From assembly GCA_016287765.1 (NCBI GenBank), contig JAEEWS010000023.1:1-39649 (forward strand): DNA of 39,649 bases, read 5' to 3'. Source of the DNA: Lachnospiraceae bacterium. Its GTDB lineage: Bacteria > Bacillota_A > Clostridia > Lachnospirales > Lachnospiraceae. Made by a program: the position numbers and the translations under genes. Under the pieces are notes generated by a model, which made no database searches, was not told where the DNA came from, and was given only the letters and a program-made list of their open reading frames with translations. Shown here piece by piece: positions 23,880 through 31,787 of this stretch; the stretch's first letter is position 1, and each line of letters opens with the position of its first letter.

Positions 23880-25745
23880 ATGGAAGATAATAAAGTAAAA
23901 GAGAAAAAGGATTACAGCGTTTTAAAGACCTTGAAGCGCATGATCCTGGTGCTTCGCAGAGAGAATCCGAAGCTCATCTGGATGATTGTGGCAGCGACTG
24001 TAGTAATGGGCGCCAAGCCCTTCTGCGATATTTTCCTGCCCAAGATCGCCATAGGGACTTTGGAAAAAGGCGGAGATGAGGTCATACAAAATCTGATAAC
24101 GGCTATGATCATCTTTTTCCTGGTGGCAGGTGTGATCAATTTTCTGAATCAGTTTCTGGATCAGAATCTGTTCGCGGAATGTCTGACGGTAAGAATGGAC
24201 TACCTCGCGCGCCAGAGTGCCAAGATCCAAAGGATGGACTATAGATATGCCGAGGATTCCAAGTTCTTCGAAAAGTATGACAAGGCCATGAATGCCTGCA
24301 ACAACGACAGCGACGGCGTGGAAGGCATTTACAACAGGATGACCAAGTTCCCCGCGAAGATCGTGGCTCTCATCGGAATGATGGTGCTGGGTATCAGCCT
24401 GAATCCCCTGATCGTGCTGGCGCTGATCCTCCATGTGGCGGCGACCATGTTTGTGTCCGCCAAGGCCCACGACTATGAATATGCCCGCAAGGAAGATCTG
24501 GCGAAGGCCGGCAGGCGCCTGGGGTACTATGAAAAGACGTCGGCGGATTTCAGCTTCGGTAAGGACATCAGGATCTTCGATCTCCGTGACCGGATCCTTA
24601 AAAACTACAAGACCGAGATCCGTGCTTATGCAGGCATACGTTCTCTCATCGAGAACAGAAGATATGCCCTGAGCTTCTTAAGTCTTGCGACACTTTTGAT
24701 CACAAATGTGGCCATGTACGGCTTTCTGGGCTACAGAGCTTTTAACGGAATGCCCATCAGTGACTTTACCATGTACATCGCCCTCATCACTTCCCTTCTG
24801 GCTATGATGATCAATATCGGCGAGGATGTGACTTTTTTCAGGAACCAGGGACAGTACGTGGACGATTATTTCAAGATGATCGACGATGACCTGATCAGCG
24901 AGGGAAATAAGGAAGTGGACGGTTCCGACTCTGTTGAGATCGTGTTTGATCATGTGACCTTCCGCTATCCCAATACGGAAAAGGATGTGTTCAAGGATTT
25001 TTCCTTTACTGTACACAGGGGAGAGCGCCTGGCTGTAGTGGGTGTCAACGGCGCGGGAAAATCGACGCTGGTAAAGCTGATCTGCGGACTTTATGAGCCC
25101 AATGAGGGACACATATATATAAACGGAACGGACATAAGAGAGATCAGGAAGGAAAATCTTTATTCCCTTTATTCCACGGTTTTCCAGGATTTCACCATTC
25201 TTGCCTTTACTTTAAGGGACAATGTTTCCTGCGGTGTTAAGGCAAACGATGACGAAAAGATCGGGGAAGTCCTGAGAAAGGTCGGTCTCGGAAAGAAGCT
25301 GGACAGCCTGGAGCATGGCCTGGATCAGATGATGCTTAAGGTCATCGACGAGAACGGAACCGACTTCTCCGGTGGCGAAAGGCAGAAACTGGCCATTGCC
25401 CGAGCCCTTTACAAGGATGCGCCCATGGTCATCATGGACGAGCCTACGGCGGCGCTGGATGCCTTGGCCGAAGCGGAGATATATGAAAGCTTTGCTGATC
25501 TGGTCAAGGGAAAGACTGCCATCTACGTTTCCCATCGTCTTGCAAGCACGCGTTTCTGCGACAAGATTGCGCTCTTTGACGGCAGCGGCGTGAGAGAGTA
25601 CGGTACTCACGAAGAACTCATGGCGAAAAAAGGCGAGTACTACAATATGTTTGTTGTTCAAGGCAAATATTATCGCGACAATCCGAATGCGGATGCGGAA
25701 AGTGAAGCAGCGGCTCAAGTTCAGGGAGGGGAGGCACTGGCATGA
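23880..25745 (+). CDS. ABC exporter half-transporter, first subunit
   Basis: A 621-residue fused membrane-plus-ATPase protein. The N-terminal six-helix exporter domain covers about 30-330 and the nucleotide-binding domain about 355-600: Walker A GVNGAGKSTL (Lys394), signature FSGGERQKLAIARAL, Walker B VIMDEPTAALD and switch His in YVSHRLAS. The ATG at 23880 follows AAAAAGGGGG; a GTG at 23841 would add 13 residues but lacks a good site. Its stop overlaps the start of the second subunit (ATGA), the usual arrangement of heterodimeric exporters. Substrate (lipid, peptide or drug) cannot be read from sequence. Confidence 0.9.
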   Translation: MEDNKVKEKKDYSVLKTLKRMILVLRRENPKLIWMIVAATVVMGAKPFCDIFLPKIAIGTLEKGGDEVIQNLITAMIIFFLVAGVINFLNQFLDQNLFAECLTVRMDYLARQSAKIQRMDYRYAEDSKFFEKYDKAMNACNNDSDGVEGIYNRMTKFPAKIVALIGMMVLGISLNPLIVLALILHVAATMFVSAKAHDYEYARKEDLAKAGRRLGYYEKTSADFSFGKDIRIFDLRDRILKNYKTEIRAYAGIRSLIENRRYALSFLSLATLLITNVAMYGFLGYRAFNGMPISDFTMYIALITSLLAMMINIGEDVTFFRNQGQYVDDYFKMIDDDLISEGNKEVDGSDSVEIVFDHVTFRYPNTEKDVFKDFSFTVHRGERLAVVGVNGAGKSTLVKLICGLYEPNEGHIYINGTDIREIRKENLYSLYSTVFQDFTILAFTLRDNVSCGVKANDDEKIGEVLRKVGLGKKLDSLEHGLDQMMLKVIDENGTDFSGGERQKLAIARALYKDAPMVIMDEPTAALDALAEAEIYESFADLVKGKTAIYVSHRLASTRFCDKIALFDGSGVREYGTHEELMAKKGEYYNMFVVQGKYYRDNPNADAESEAAAQVQGGEALA

Positions 25746-27520
25746 AAGGCTTAATACATTTCTTAAAACTCGCTTGGAAGACAGCGCCGGGATATATGCT
25801 CGTAATGATCCTGTCAGCGGTCTTAAAGACTGTTCAGGTATTATTGAATGTTTATCTTCCCAAGCTTTTGATAGACGAACTTACAGGAAGCAAAGACGTG
25901 AACACCATAATCATGTACCTTGCTTTCATCATTGCTAACGTTGTGGGCATGCAGCTCATTACCAACACTATAAACAGATACATTGCGGTCAAGCGCGAAA
26001 AAGTGTCTCTCTACATGAGACGCGCCATGAGCAAGAAGATCATGAATATCAGCTATTCCTACCTGGAGGACCCTTATTATCTGGATCTTAAGGAAAGAGC
26101 AGTTTTTGCCATCAGCAACCAGAATGCCATCGAGCAGATGATCATGGCTGTGGCAGATGTTCTGAACAGCGTTCTTACGCTGGCCGGCCTTGTGGCTATC
26201 ATGGCGACTCTCGGCCCTGTGCTTATAATCGCGTTGGCAGTGGCTTTGCTTCTTGTACTGGCTTTTTATGGTATCATCTCCAAAACCATGATCTGGTTCC
26301 AGTCCAACATAGTGCCCATCAACCGGCGTTTCGGTTACTATTTTAACCTTTCCATGGGCAAGGCTTCACAGAAGGAGATCCGTCTCTACAACATGGAGCC
26401 AATGATCACCGACACGATCCTTAATGTTAATAAGAATATCTGCGGCAACATGAAGGCTATGTCCGTGAGAGTAGGGATCTCCCTCGGACTCATGAACGCC
26501 GTAACCGTTTTAATGGCCGCGTTTGCATATGTCTATGTAGGCATACGTACTGTCTCCGATCGATTCGGTAAACTCCTTTCGTTGGGTGACCTCACCATGT
26601 ACGTTACTTCTGCCATTTCCGTTGCTTCTTCCGTTGGAAAGACCGGGCAGGACGTGGTTCAGATGTTCCAGGTCGCTTCTTTCCTGAAGCCCTATCTGGA
26701 GTTCATGGAGATCCCCGAGGAAGTGAAGGAAAAGAACAGGGAAAAGTTCACCGGCGAGATCGAGACCATCGAGTTTAAGGATGTGACTTTCACCTATCCC
26801 AAGGCAGAAAAGCCTGTGCTCAGAAATATTTCCTTTAAGGTAAACAAGGGCCAGAAGATCTCTGTTGTGGGTCTTAACGGTGCGGGAAAATCCACACTGG
26901 TGAAGCTGATCTGCCGTATGTTCAAGGTGGATTCCGGCGAGATCCTGGTGAACGGCAAGAACATCCTGGACTACGAATACAACAGCTACATGGCCAAGAT
27001 CTCCGCGGTTTTCCAGGATTACAGCATTTTCAACTTCTCCATCCGCGAGAACATTTCCTGTGTTCCAGAGGGTGATGATGTGGACAAGATCAACCGTCTC
27101 ATCGACGAAGTGGGACTTAAGGAAAAGGTTTCCGAGCTTCCCAAGGGCATAGAAAGTCGCTTCGGAAAAGAATATGACGAAGAAGGTATAGAAATGTCCG
27201 GCGGCCAGGCGCAGAAGATCGCTATCGCCCGTGCCATTTATAAGAAAGACGCAGGTATGGTCATCCTGGATGAGCCCGCTTCGGCTCTGGATCCCATCGC
27301 CGAAGCCGAGATTTACGAGAAGTTCAACAGCCTGGTGGAGGACAAGACCGCTTTTTACATCTCCCATCGTATGAGCTCTTCCCGCTTCTGTGACAAGATC
27401 CTCATCATCGACGGTGGTACCGTGACCGATTTCGATACCCACGACAACCTCATGAAAAAGACCGACAGCCTCTACTACAAGCTGTTCACGTCTCAGGCGG
27501 AGAACTACAAACTGGCATAA
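25742..27520 (+). CDS. ABC exporter half-transporter, second subunit
   Basis: A 592-residue partner of the preceding protein with the same layout: membrane helices from about 15 to 300 and an ATPase domain with Walker A GLNGAGKSTL (Lys383), signature MSGGQAQKIAIARAI, Walker B VILDEPASALD and YISHRMSS. Both subunits keep the catalytic Glu after Walker B Asp, so neither site is obviously degenerate. Translation is coupled to the first subunit through a four-base overlap. The gene ends five bases before repeat cluster G. Confidence 0.9.
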   Translation: MKGLIHFLKLAWKTAPGYMLVMILSAVLKTVQVLLNVYLPKLLIDELTGSKDVNTIIMYLAFIIANVVGMQLITNTINRYIAVKREKVSLYMRRAMSKKIMNISYSYLEDPYYLDLKERAVFAISNQNAIEQMIMAVADVLNSVLTLAGLVAIMATLGPVLIIALAVALLLVLAFYGIISKTMIWFQSNIVPINRRFGYYFNLSMGKASQKEIRLYNMEPMITDTILNVNKNICGNMKAMSVRVGISLGLMNAVTVLMAAFAYVYVGIRTVSDRFGKLLSLGDLTMYVTSAISVASSVGKTGQDVVQMFQVASFLKPYLEFMEIPEEVKEKNREKFTGEIETIEFKDVTFTYPKAEKPVLRNISFKVNKGQKISVVGLNGAGKSTLVKLICRMFKVDSGEILVNGKNILDYEYNSYMAKISAVFQDYSIFNFSIRENISCVPEGDDVDKINRLIDEVGLKEKVSELPKGIESRFGKEYDEEGIEMSGGQAQKIAIARAIYKKDAGMVILDEPASALDPIAEAEIYEKFNSLVEDKTAFYISHRMSSSRFCDKILIIDGGTVTDFDTHDNLMKKTDSLYYKLFTSQAENYKLA

Positions 27521-27524
27521 AATG

Positions 27525-27745
27525 ACACCCGGGGACGGGGTTAGGGGTTCACTTTTTGACCCTTTGGGGACGGGGTTAGAGGTTCACTTTTTGACCCTTT
27601 GGGGACGGGGTTAGAGGTTCATTTTGGCGCTTTGCGCCGAAAATGAACCTCTAACCCCGTCCCCAAAGGGTCAAAAAGTGAACCCCTAACCCCGTCCCCA
27701 AAGGCTCAAAAAGTGAACCCCTAACCCCGTCCCCAAAGGCTCAAA
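27525..27745. repeat. GGGGACGGGG repeat cluster G, symmetric 3+3 palindrome
   Basis: Three forward units (cores 27531-27540, 27566-27575, 27601-27610, period 35) and three reverse units (27655-27664, 27690-27699, 27725-27734, period 35) lie symmetrically about GGCGC-TTT-GCGCC (27627-27639). The whole 220 bases is one near-perfect palindrome. Cluster A has the same centre. Confidence 0.95.
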
Positions 27746-27752
27746 AATCTCC

Positions 27753-27781
27753 TTGCGTATGTAAATAAAATAACATATAAT
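27753..27781 (+). promoter_or_regulatory. promoter of the HTH / LTA-synthase-like copy 1 genes
   Basis: TTGCGT (27753-27758), 17-base spacer, TATAAT (27776-27781). The ATATAATAAC context is kept at 31418-31427 before the pseudogene copy. Confidence 0.7.
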
Positions 27782-27818
27782 AACACTCGGTATGCACTTA
27801 TAAATACCGGGTTGTTTT
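27782..27818 (+). terminator. hairpin with T-run just after the promoter
   Basis: CGGTAT (27788-27793) pairs with ATACCG (27804-27809), flanked by AACAC/GTTGTT-type pairing, and a run of T ends it. It starts at about the predicted transcription start, so it could be an early terminator (attenuator) of the HTH transcript or a terminator for RNA coming from the ABC operon. Confidence 0.5.
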
Positions 27819-27861
27819 TTACTTTTTTGAATCATTTGAATGGGAAATTTGGGAGTTAAAC

Positions 27862-28338
27862 ATGGGAAAAAAATCTGTTAAGGAAAATAAAAATATCTAT
27901 CAGGAAATGAGGGAAGGATGCAATCTTACCCGTGAGAGAGCGGGAGAGATCATGGAGTTTGTGTCCGCCGACAGGATAGAAAAGATAGAGAATGAAAGAT
28001 CTATGGCGCGTCCGGAGGAAGTCCTTGCAATGAGCGAGTGCTATAATTCCCCGGAGCTTTGCAATTATTACTGCACCCATGAGTGCAGCATAGGTAAGAA
28101 ATACATGGTTGAGGTCAAGGTGGACAGACTTTCTCAGATCGTGCTGGAAACCCTTGATTCACTGGAAAAACTGAACAAGGAGCGAAATCGTCTTGTAGAG
28201 ATCACCGTTGACGGACGAATAACAGATGATGAAAAAAAGGATTTCGAGAGAATTCAGGGCAACCTCGAAAAGCTTTCCGCAACTGTTGATGCGCTCCGTT
28301 TCTGGACCGAAAAGGTCACTAATCAGGAAGAACAATAA
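27862..28338 (+). CDS. XRE-like helix-turn-helix protein with cysteine motif
   Basis: A 158-residue protein whose N-terminal 70 residues resemble an XRE-type helix-turn-helix (MREGCNLTRERAGEIMEF, then SADRIEKIENERSMARPEEV). A cysteine cluster follows, CYNSPELCNYYCTHEC (about residues 60-75), possibly metal-binding, and then a C-terminal coiled coil (LDSLEKLNKERNRL to the end). It lies 34 bases before the LTA-synthase-like gene and probably shares its transcript, so it may regulate that operon. A decayed copy precedes the second LTA-synthase-like gene in the same position. Function in detail unknown. Confidence 0.75.
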   Translation: MGKKSVKENKNIYQEMREGCNLTRERAGEIMEFVSADRIEKIENERSMARPEEVLAMSECYNSPELCNYYCTHECSIGKKYMVEVKVDRLSQIVLETLDSLEKLNKERNRLVEITVDGRITDDEKKDFERIQGNLEKLSATVDALRFWTEKVTNQEEQ

Positions 28339-28372
28339 ATAAGAAATCATTGAAAGAGAGAACAAAAAGATC

Positions 28373-30631
28373 ATGGGGTATTTTTTTGTGGAATTAAAAG
28401 ATACACTTAAAGAGAGTTTTCATCCTTTTCATATAGTCAGTATGAACGGGATAGTGATCCTTCCGTTGCTTTTGGAATTTCTGCTGCGGATCATACTTTA
28501 CGGAAAAGGGGCCTTTAACAATTTTCTGTATCCGGCGCTTCTGTCGCTGGCTGTGGGATTCTTGCTGGAAGTTATCTGCAGCCTCTTTGGTTCTGTTGTC
28601 AATATCATTCTGACCTATCTTCTGTCAGGCTTGCTTACAATTTATTACGTTGGACAACTCCTTTATTTTAATGCTTTTGGAAGGTTTCTTTCTTTGCCGG
28701 CTGTATTTTCAGAAGGCATATATTTAAACGACCTTTTGGCTTCTATTATAAAGGATCCGGTTTCAAATGTGTCCGGAGCATTTTTCCTTTGCCTTCCGCT
28801 GGCAGGCTTGATCTATCTTGGAGCAAAAAAGATCACGGATTTTGAGCGACCCTATTGGAATTTTACCATTGGTCGTGTGGTTTCCGGAGTCCTGCTTTAT
28901 GTTGCGTTTATTATAGTCCTGTTTCCCACAAGAGGAAATGAGAACAGCGCGTTTGATCTGTATTGGAAAGATTACAAAGCGGATGGCGGGATTGAAGCCT
29001 TTGGTATGCTTACTTATTTTGAAAGGGATCTTAGAGGAAAGGGATCATTGGAATTAGCGGATGAGCCTGTGCCCGGTTCCGGAGACATAGTTAGTCTCGA
29101 GCCTGCACAGACTTTGGCTCCGGTAAACACTGCGACTCCTACGCCGACAGATACCGCTACGCCGGTACCCACTTTCACGCCGACGCCAAAGCCCACCAAT
29201 ACCCCCAGACTCACACATACACCTATACCCACTTCCACACCTACACCTTCGCCCACTCCCGTGGATAGAAGCCCTCAGGTTCTGGATATAGACTTTAATG
29301 CCCTTGCAGCGGCGTCTGCAAACAAGGAGATCAAGTGGCTTAACCAATATTTTGCTTCCCGGATTCCCAGTAATAAAAATGAATTTACGGGGATGTTCAA
29401 GGATCATAACCTGATCTTTATTACTGCCGAAGCATGGTCGCCCATCGCCGTCTCCGAGGAATTGACACCTACCTTATATAACATGGTCCACGGCGGTTTT
29501 GAATTTACAAATTTCTACACACCTAATTGGTACACATCCGTGTCAGACGGTGAATTTGCAGGCATCAGCGGTCTTTTACCAGAGGGTTACAACAATGGCA
29601 GACGCTGTGCTTCGGATAACGGCAAAAAGGAATACAACGCGATGCCCTATGCCTTGGGTAATTTCTTTAAGAATCTGGGCTATGATACCTATTCCTATCA
29701 CAACTGGACCTTCGATTATTACAGCAGAGACGATATTTTGAATTGCTTCGGCTATGACATCTACCGCGGTCTGGGAGGCGGTACGGTAAACGGAGTTACA
29801 AGCAAGGATTTCGGTATTCCCATCAATTATTCCTGGCCCACATCCGATCTTGAGATGATGAAGGTGGCTGTGGGAGAGTATCTTGATGAGTGGAAAGCCA
29901 CCGGCAAACCGTTCCACACCTACTACCTGACAGCATCGGGATATGCCAATTACACAAAGAACGGAAATGTCATGTCTTCCAAAAACTATAATATGGTAAA
30001 GGATCTTCCCTGGTCGGAACCTATTAAGTGCTATATGGCGGCAAATTATGAACTGGAACTGGCGATGAGAAGTCTGGTGGAACAGCTGGATGCGGCGGGC
30101 GCTTTGGAAAAGACCGTCATTGTCATAAATTCGGATTATTGCCCCGTCGGGCTTGAAAAAATAGCGGAGAATGAGAAACTTCCTTCCGACACCTACTATT
30201 CCGAGTTTTACGGTCATAAAGTGGATATGCATACAGAGAGGTACAAAAATCATCTGGTCATATGGAATGCCGGCATGACAGAGCATTACACAGTTGACAA
30301 AGTGGCTTGTCCCATGGATATCATGCCCACACTCTTAAACCTCTTTGGGGCGGACTTTGATTCAAGGCTTTTCATGGGCTGCGATATCCTTTCGGATACT
30401 CCCGGTTTTGTGGCTTTCGGATCCGATGATAAGTACAAGTTTATGAGTGACTCCGTAGTCAGATACTATGACAGCAAGAACGACAAAGTGGTCGTTGAGA
30501 GCCTTAACGGGCAGGAACCCTCAGCTGATTATCTTGCCGAACTGCTTAAGGAAACCAAGGACAGATACACGGCTTCCAAGTATATTATCAATAACGACTA
30601 TTTTGCGACAATTTTAAAATATTTAAAATAA
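28373..30631 (+). CDS. LTA-synthase-like membrane sulfatase-fold protein, copy 1, probably catalytically dead
   Basis: This 752-residue protein has about five to six membrane segments in its first 190 residues, a Thr-Pro linker (about 250-300) and an extracellular alkaline-phosphatase-fold domain like LtaS, which transfers glycerol phosphate to teichoic acid. Compared with LtaS and with copy 2, the metal Glu (FITAEAWS) and one His (YHNWTF) remain. Three active-site positions differ: the threonine nucleophile position is Val390 (SVSDGEF), a substrate-site His is Tyr524 (SGYANY), and the metal-binding Asp-His is Asp588-Tyr589 (NSDYCP). It is therefore likely a pseudoenzyme with a binding, scaffold or regulatory role. 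LtaS comparison is from memory; the comparison with copy 2 is direct. Confidence 0.85.
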   Translation: MGYFFVELKDTLKESFHPFHIVSMNGIVILPLLLEFLLRIILYGKGAFNNFLYPALLSLAVGFLLEVICSLFGSVVNIILTYLLSGLLTIYYVGQLLYFNAFGRFLSLPAVFSEGIYLNDLLASIIKDPVSNVSGAFFLCLPLAGLIYLGAKKITDFERPYWNFTIGRVVSGVLLYVAFIIVLFPTRGNENSAFDLYWKDYKADGGIEAFGMLTYFERDLRGKGSLELADEPVPGSGDIVSLEPAQTLAPVNTATPTPTDTATPVPTFTPTPKPTNTPRLTHTPIPTSTPTPSPTPVDRSPQVLDIDFNALAAASANKEIKWLNQYFASRIPSNKNEFTGMFKDHNLIFITAEAWSPIAVSEELTPTLYNMVHGGFEFTNFYTPNWYTSVSDGEFAGISGLLPEGYNNGRRCASDNGKKEYNAMPYALGNFFKNLGYDTYSYHNWTFDYYSRDDILNCFGYDIYRGLGGGTVNGVTSKDFGIPINYSWPTSDLEMMKVAVGEYLDEWKATGKPFHTYYLTASGYANYTKNGNVMSSKNYNMVKDLPWSEPIKCYMAANYELELAMRSLVEQLDAAGALEKTVIVINSDYCPVGLEKIAENEKLPSDTYYSEFYGHKVDMHTERYKNHLVIWNAGMTEHYTVDKVACPMDIMPTLLNLFGADFDSRLFMGCDILSDTPGFVAFGSDDKYKFMSDSVVRYYDSKNDKVVVESLNGQEPSADYLAELLKETKDRYTASKYIINNDYFATILKYLK

Positions 30632-30648
30632 TATCAAAAAATAAAAAC

Positions 30649-30682
30649 TAGGCCTAAGGTCACATTTTGCGATCTTAGGCCT
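30649..30682. other. 13-bp hairpin between copy 1 and the small membrane gene
   Basis: TAGGCCTAAGGTC (30649-30661) pairs with GATCTTAGGCCTA (30670-30682) with one wobble. A-rich sequence precedes it, so it reads as an intrinsic terminator mainly on the minus strand; on the plus strand the T-run is poor. It may end the copy 1 transcript. Confidence 0.6.
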
Positions 30683-30778
30683 ATTCAATTAGGCATATCT
30701 TTTCTCTACGATCCGCTGATTGCAAGCCGTTCAAAGCGTATTCCTCAAATGGGACATAAAAAATGTCAAAAAAATCAT

Positions 30779-30807
30779 TTGACAGAACACTTTGTACGTT
30801 GTAAGAT
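30779..30807 (+). promoter_or_regulatory. SigA-type promoter of the 133-residue membrane protein
   Basis: TTGACA (30779-30784), 17-base spacer, TAAGAT (30802-30807). TGTCAA (30764-30769) mirrors the -35 TTGACA over nine bases, and GACAT/ATGTC (30753-30767) is a second small inverted repeat, so a regulator may bind here. Confidence 0.7.
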
Positions 30808-30881
30808 AAAACCACCCTCTTAAAAATGAGCGTCTGAAAACTTAATAATGGGTGTGTAAGTTTTGAGAAAGAGAGAGAATT

Positions 30882-31283
30882 ATGGAGAAGAGAATTGGGA
30901 AGGGTCAGGCGTATGCACTTGCTGTGCTTACTGTATTTGCCCTAATGTCATCGGTTGTAGCCGTTGCCCGGGTGCAGGAAGTCTATGGGAGGATGAACTG
31001 TGCCAAACCTGATGATGCAGGGGATGAGATCATCACCCCTGAAACCGAAGTTCAGGAGAGTAATGACAGTAAAGTGGTCGAGACTTTATATGCCGGAAGT
31101 AAGGTGGAAAAGTCCATGGCCGTAACTGAAGTAAAAAAGGCAGAACATCATCTGCCCGCGTTGTGGGTGGTGGTGCTGTTCATAGTGTTGTTCATGGCTT
31201 TGTATATAAAGTTCAATTTCTACTTCCACAAAAGATTTGTGAAGAGGGAAGAGGAACACAAGAAAGCCAGGCTGATGGTTTAA
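30882..31283 (+). CDS. small bitopic membrane protein, hypothetical
   Basis: A 133-residue protein of unknown family. One hydrophobic helix near the N-terminus (YALAVLTVFALMSSVVAVA, about 11-29) and one near the C-terminus (LPALWVVVLFIVLFMALYI) frame an acidic region of about 70 residues. The tail is basic (HKRFVKREEEHKKAR). A first helix acting as an uncleaved signal anchor would put the acidic middle outside. It has its own promoter and a perfect terminator and sits between the two LTA-synthase-like blocks. No motif I recognise. Confidence 0.7.
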   Translation: MEKRIGKGQAYALAVLTVFALMSSVVAVARVQEVYGRMNCAKPDDAGDEIITPETEVQESNDSKVVETLYAGSKVEKSMAVTEVKKAEHHLPALWVVVLFIVLFMALYIKFNFYFHKRFVKREEEHKKARLMV

Positions 31284-31291
31284 ACACATAG

Positions 31292-31317
31292 GCGGATCTA
31301 AATGATCCGCTTTTTTT
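31292..31317 (+). terminator. intrinsic terminator
   Basis: GCGGATC (31292-31298) and GATCCGC (31304-31310), perfect 7-bp stem with a 5-base loop, followed by seven T (31311-31317). Confidence 0.93.
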
Positions 31318-31318
31318 G

Positions 31319-31385
31319 ACCCCCGGGGACGGGGTTAGGGGTTCATTTTTTGACCCTCGGGGACGGGGTTAGGGGTTCATTTTTT
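31319..31385. repeat. GGGGACGGGG repeat cluster H
   Basis: Two plus-strand units, cores 31325-31334 and 31359-31368 (offset 34), directly after the T-run of the terminator. No reverse units. Confidence 0.9.
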
Positions 31386-31477
31386 GAGAGAGGGGTGGAA
31401 AATAATAGAAAAATGAAATATAATAACTAAGATATGCGCTTAAGCAAATTATATTTATAATGAAAAATCTATAAAAG

Positions 31478-31771
31478 AAATAAAGAATAACAGTCAAGAA
31501 ATTGGAGAAGTGAGCAATATGTTTCCGGGGAGATGATCAAAAAGATTGAGAACGAAAGATAATGGCTCATTTGGAAGAAACTCCGACCATGGGTGAATGT
31601 AGCAGTTCTTAGAAGCTTTGCAATTACTACCGGTCACATGAATGCGGAATCGGTCGAAAGTATATGTTTGGAGTTAAGGTAGACCGGCTGTATCAGATCG
31701 TATTGGAAAATTTCGCACCATGGTTGATACACTAAAATCTTGAACAGAAAAGGCTTCAAATCAAATTAATT
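31478..31771 (+). pseudogene. decayed copy of the HTH gene
   Basis: Base by base this stretch follows the intact gene at 27862-28338: AAAGATTGAGAACGAAAGAT matches AAAGATAGAGAATGAAAGAT, GAAGCTTTGCAATTACTAC matches GGAGCTTTGCAATTATTAC, and later CGTATTGGAAAA, TTGATACACTAAAAT and AGGAAGTGG-type blocks align in order. About 40 bases are missing near 31520, a frameshift puts TAA right after the ENER codons, a further internal stretch is lost near 31710, and no reading frame of useful length remains. The TATAAT box of the intact copy is retained at 31419-31424. It sits directly before copy 2 of the LTA-synthase-like gene, as the intact gene does before copy 1. Confidence 0.85.
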
Positions 31772-31787
31772 AGGAAGTGGCATTAAA

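Noticed and set aside
27525..27745. CRISPR array
   Set aside because: Units are 35 bases apart but there are no unique spacers, the array inverts at its centre, and no cas genes are present.
30785..30801. LexA (SOS) box before the 133-residue membrane protein gene
   Set aside because: GAAC-N8-GTTG spacing and arms do not fit the Gram-positive CGAAC-N4-GTTCG consensus.
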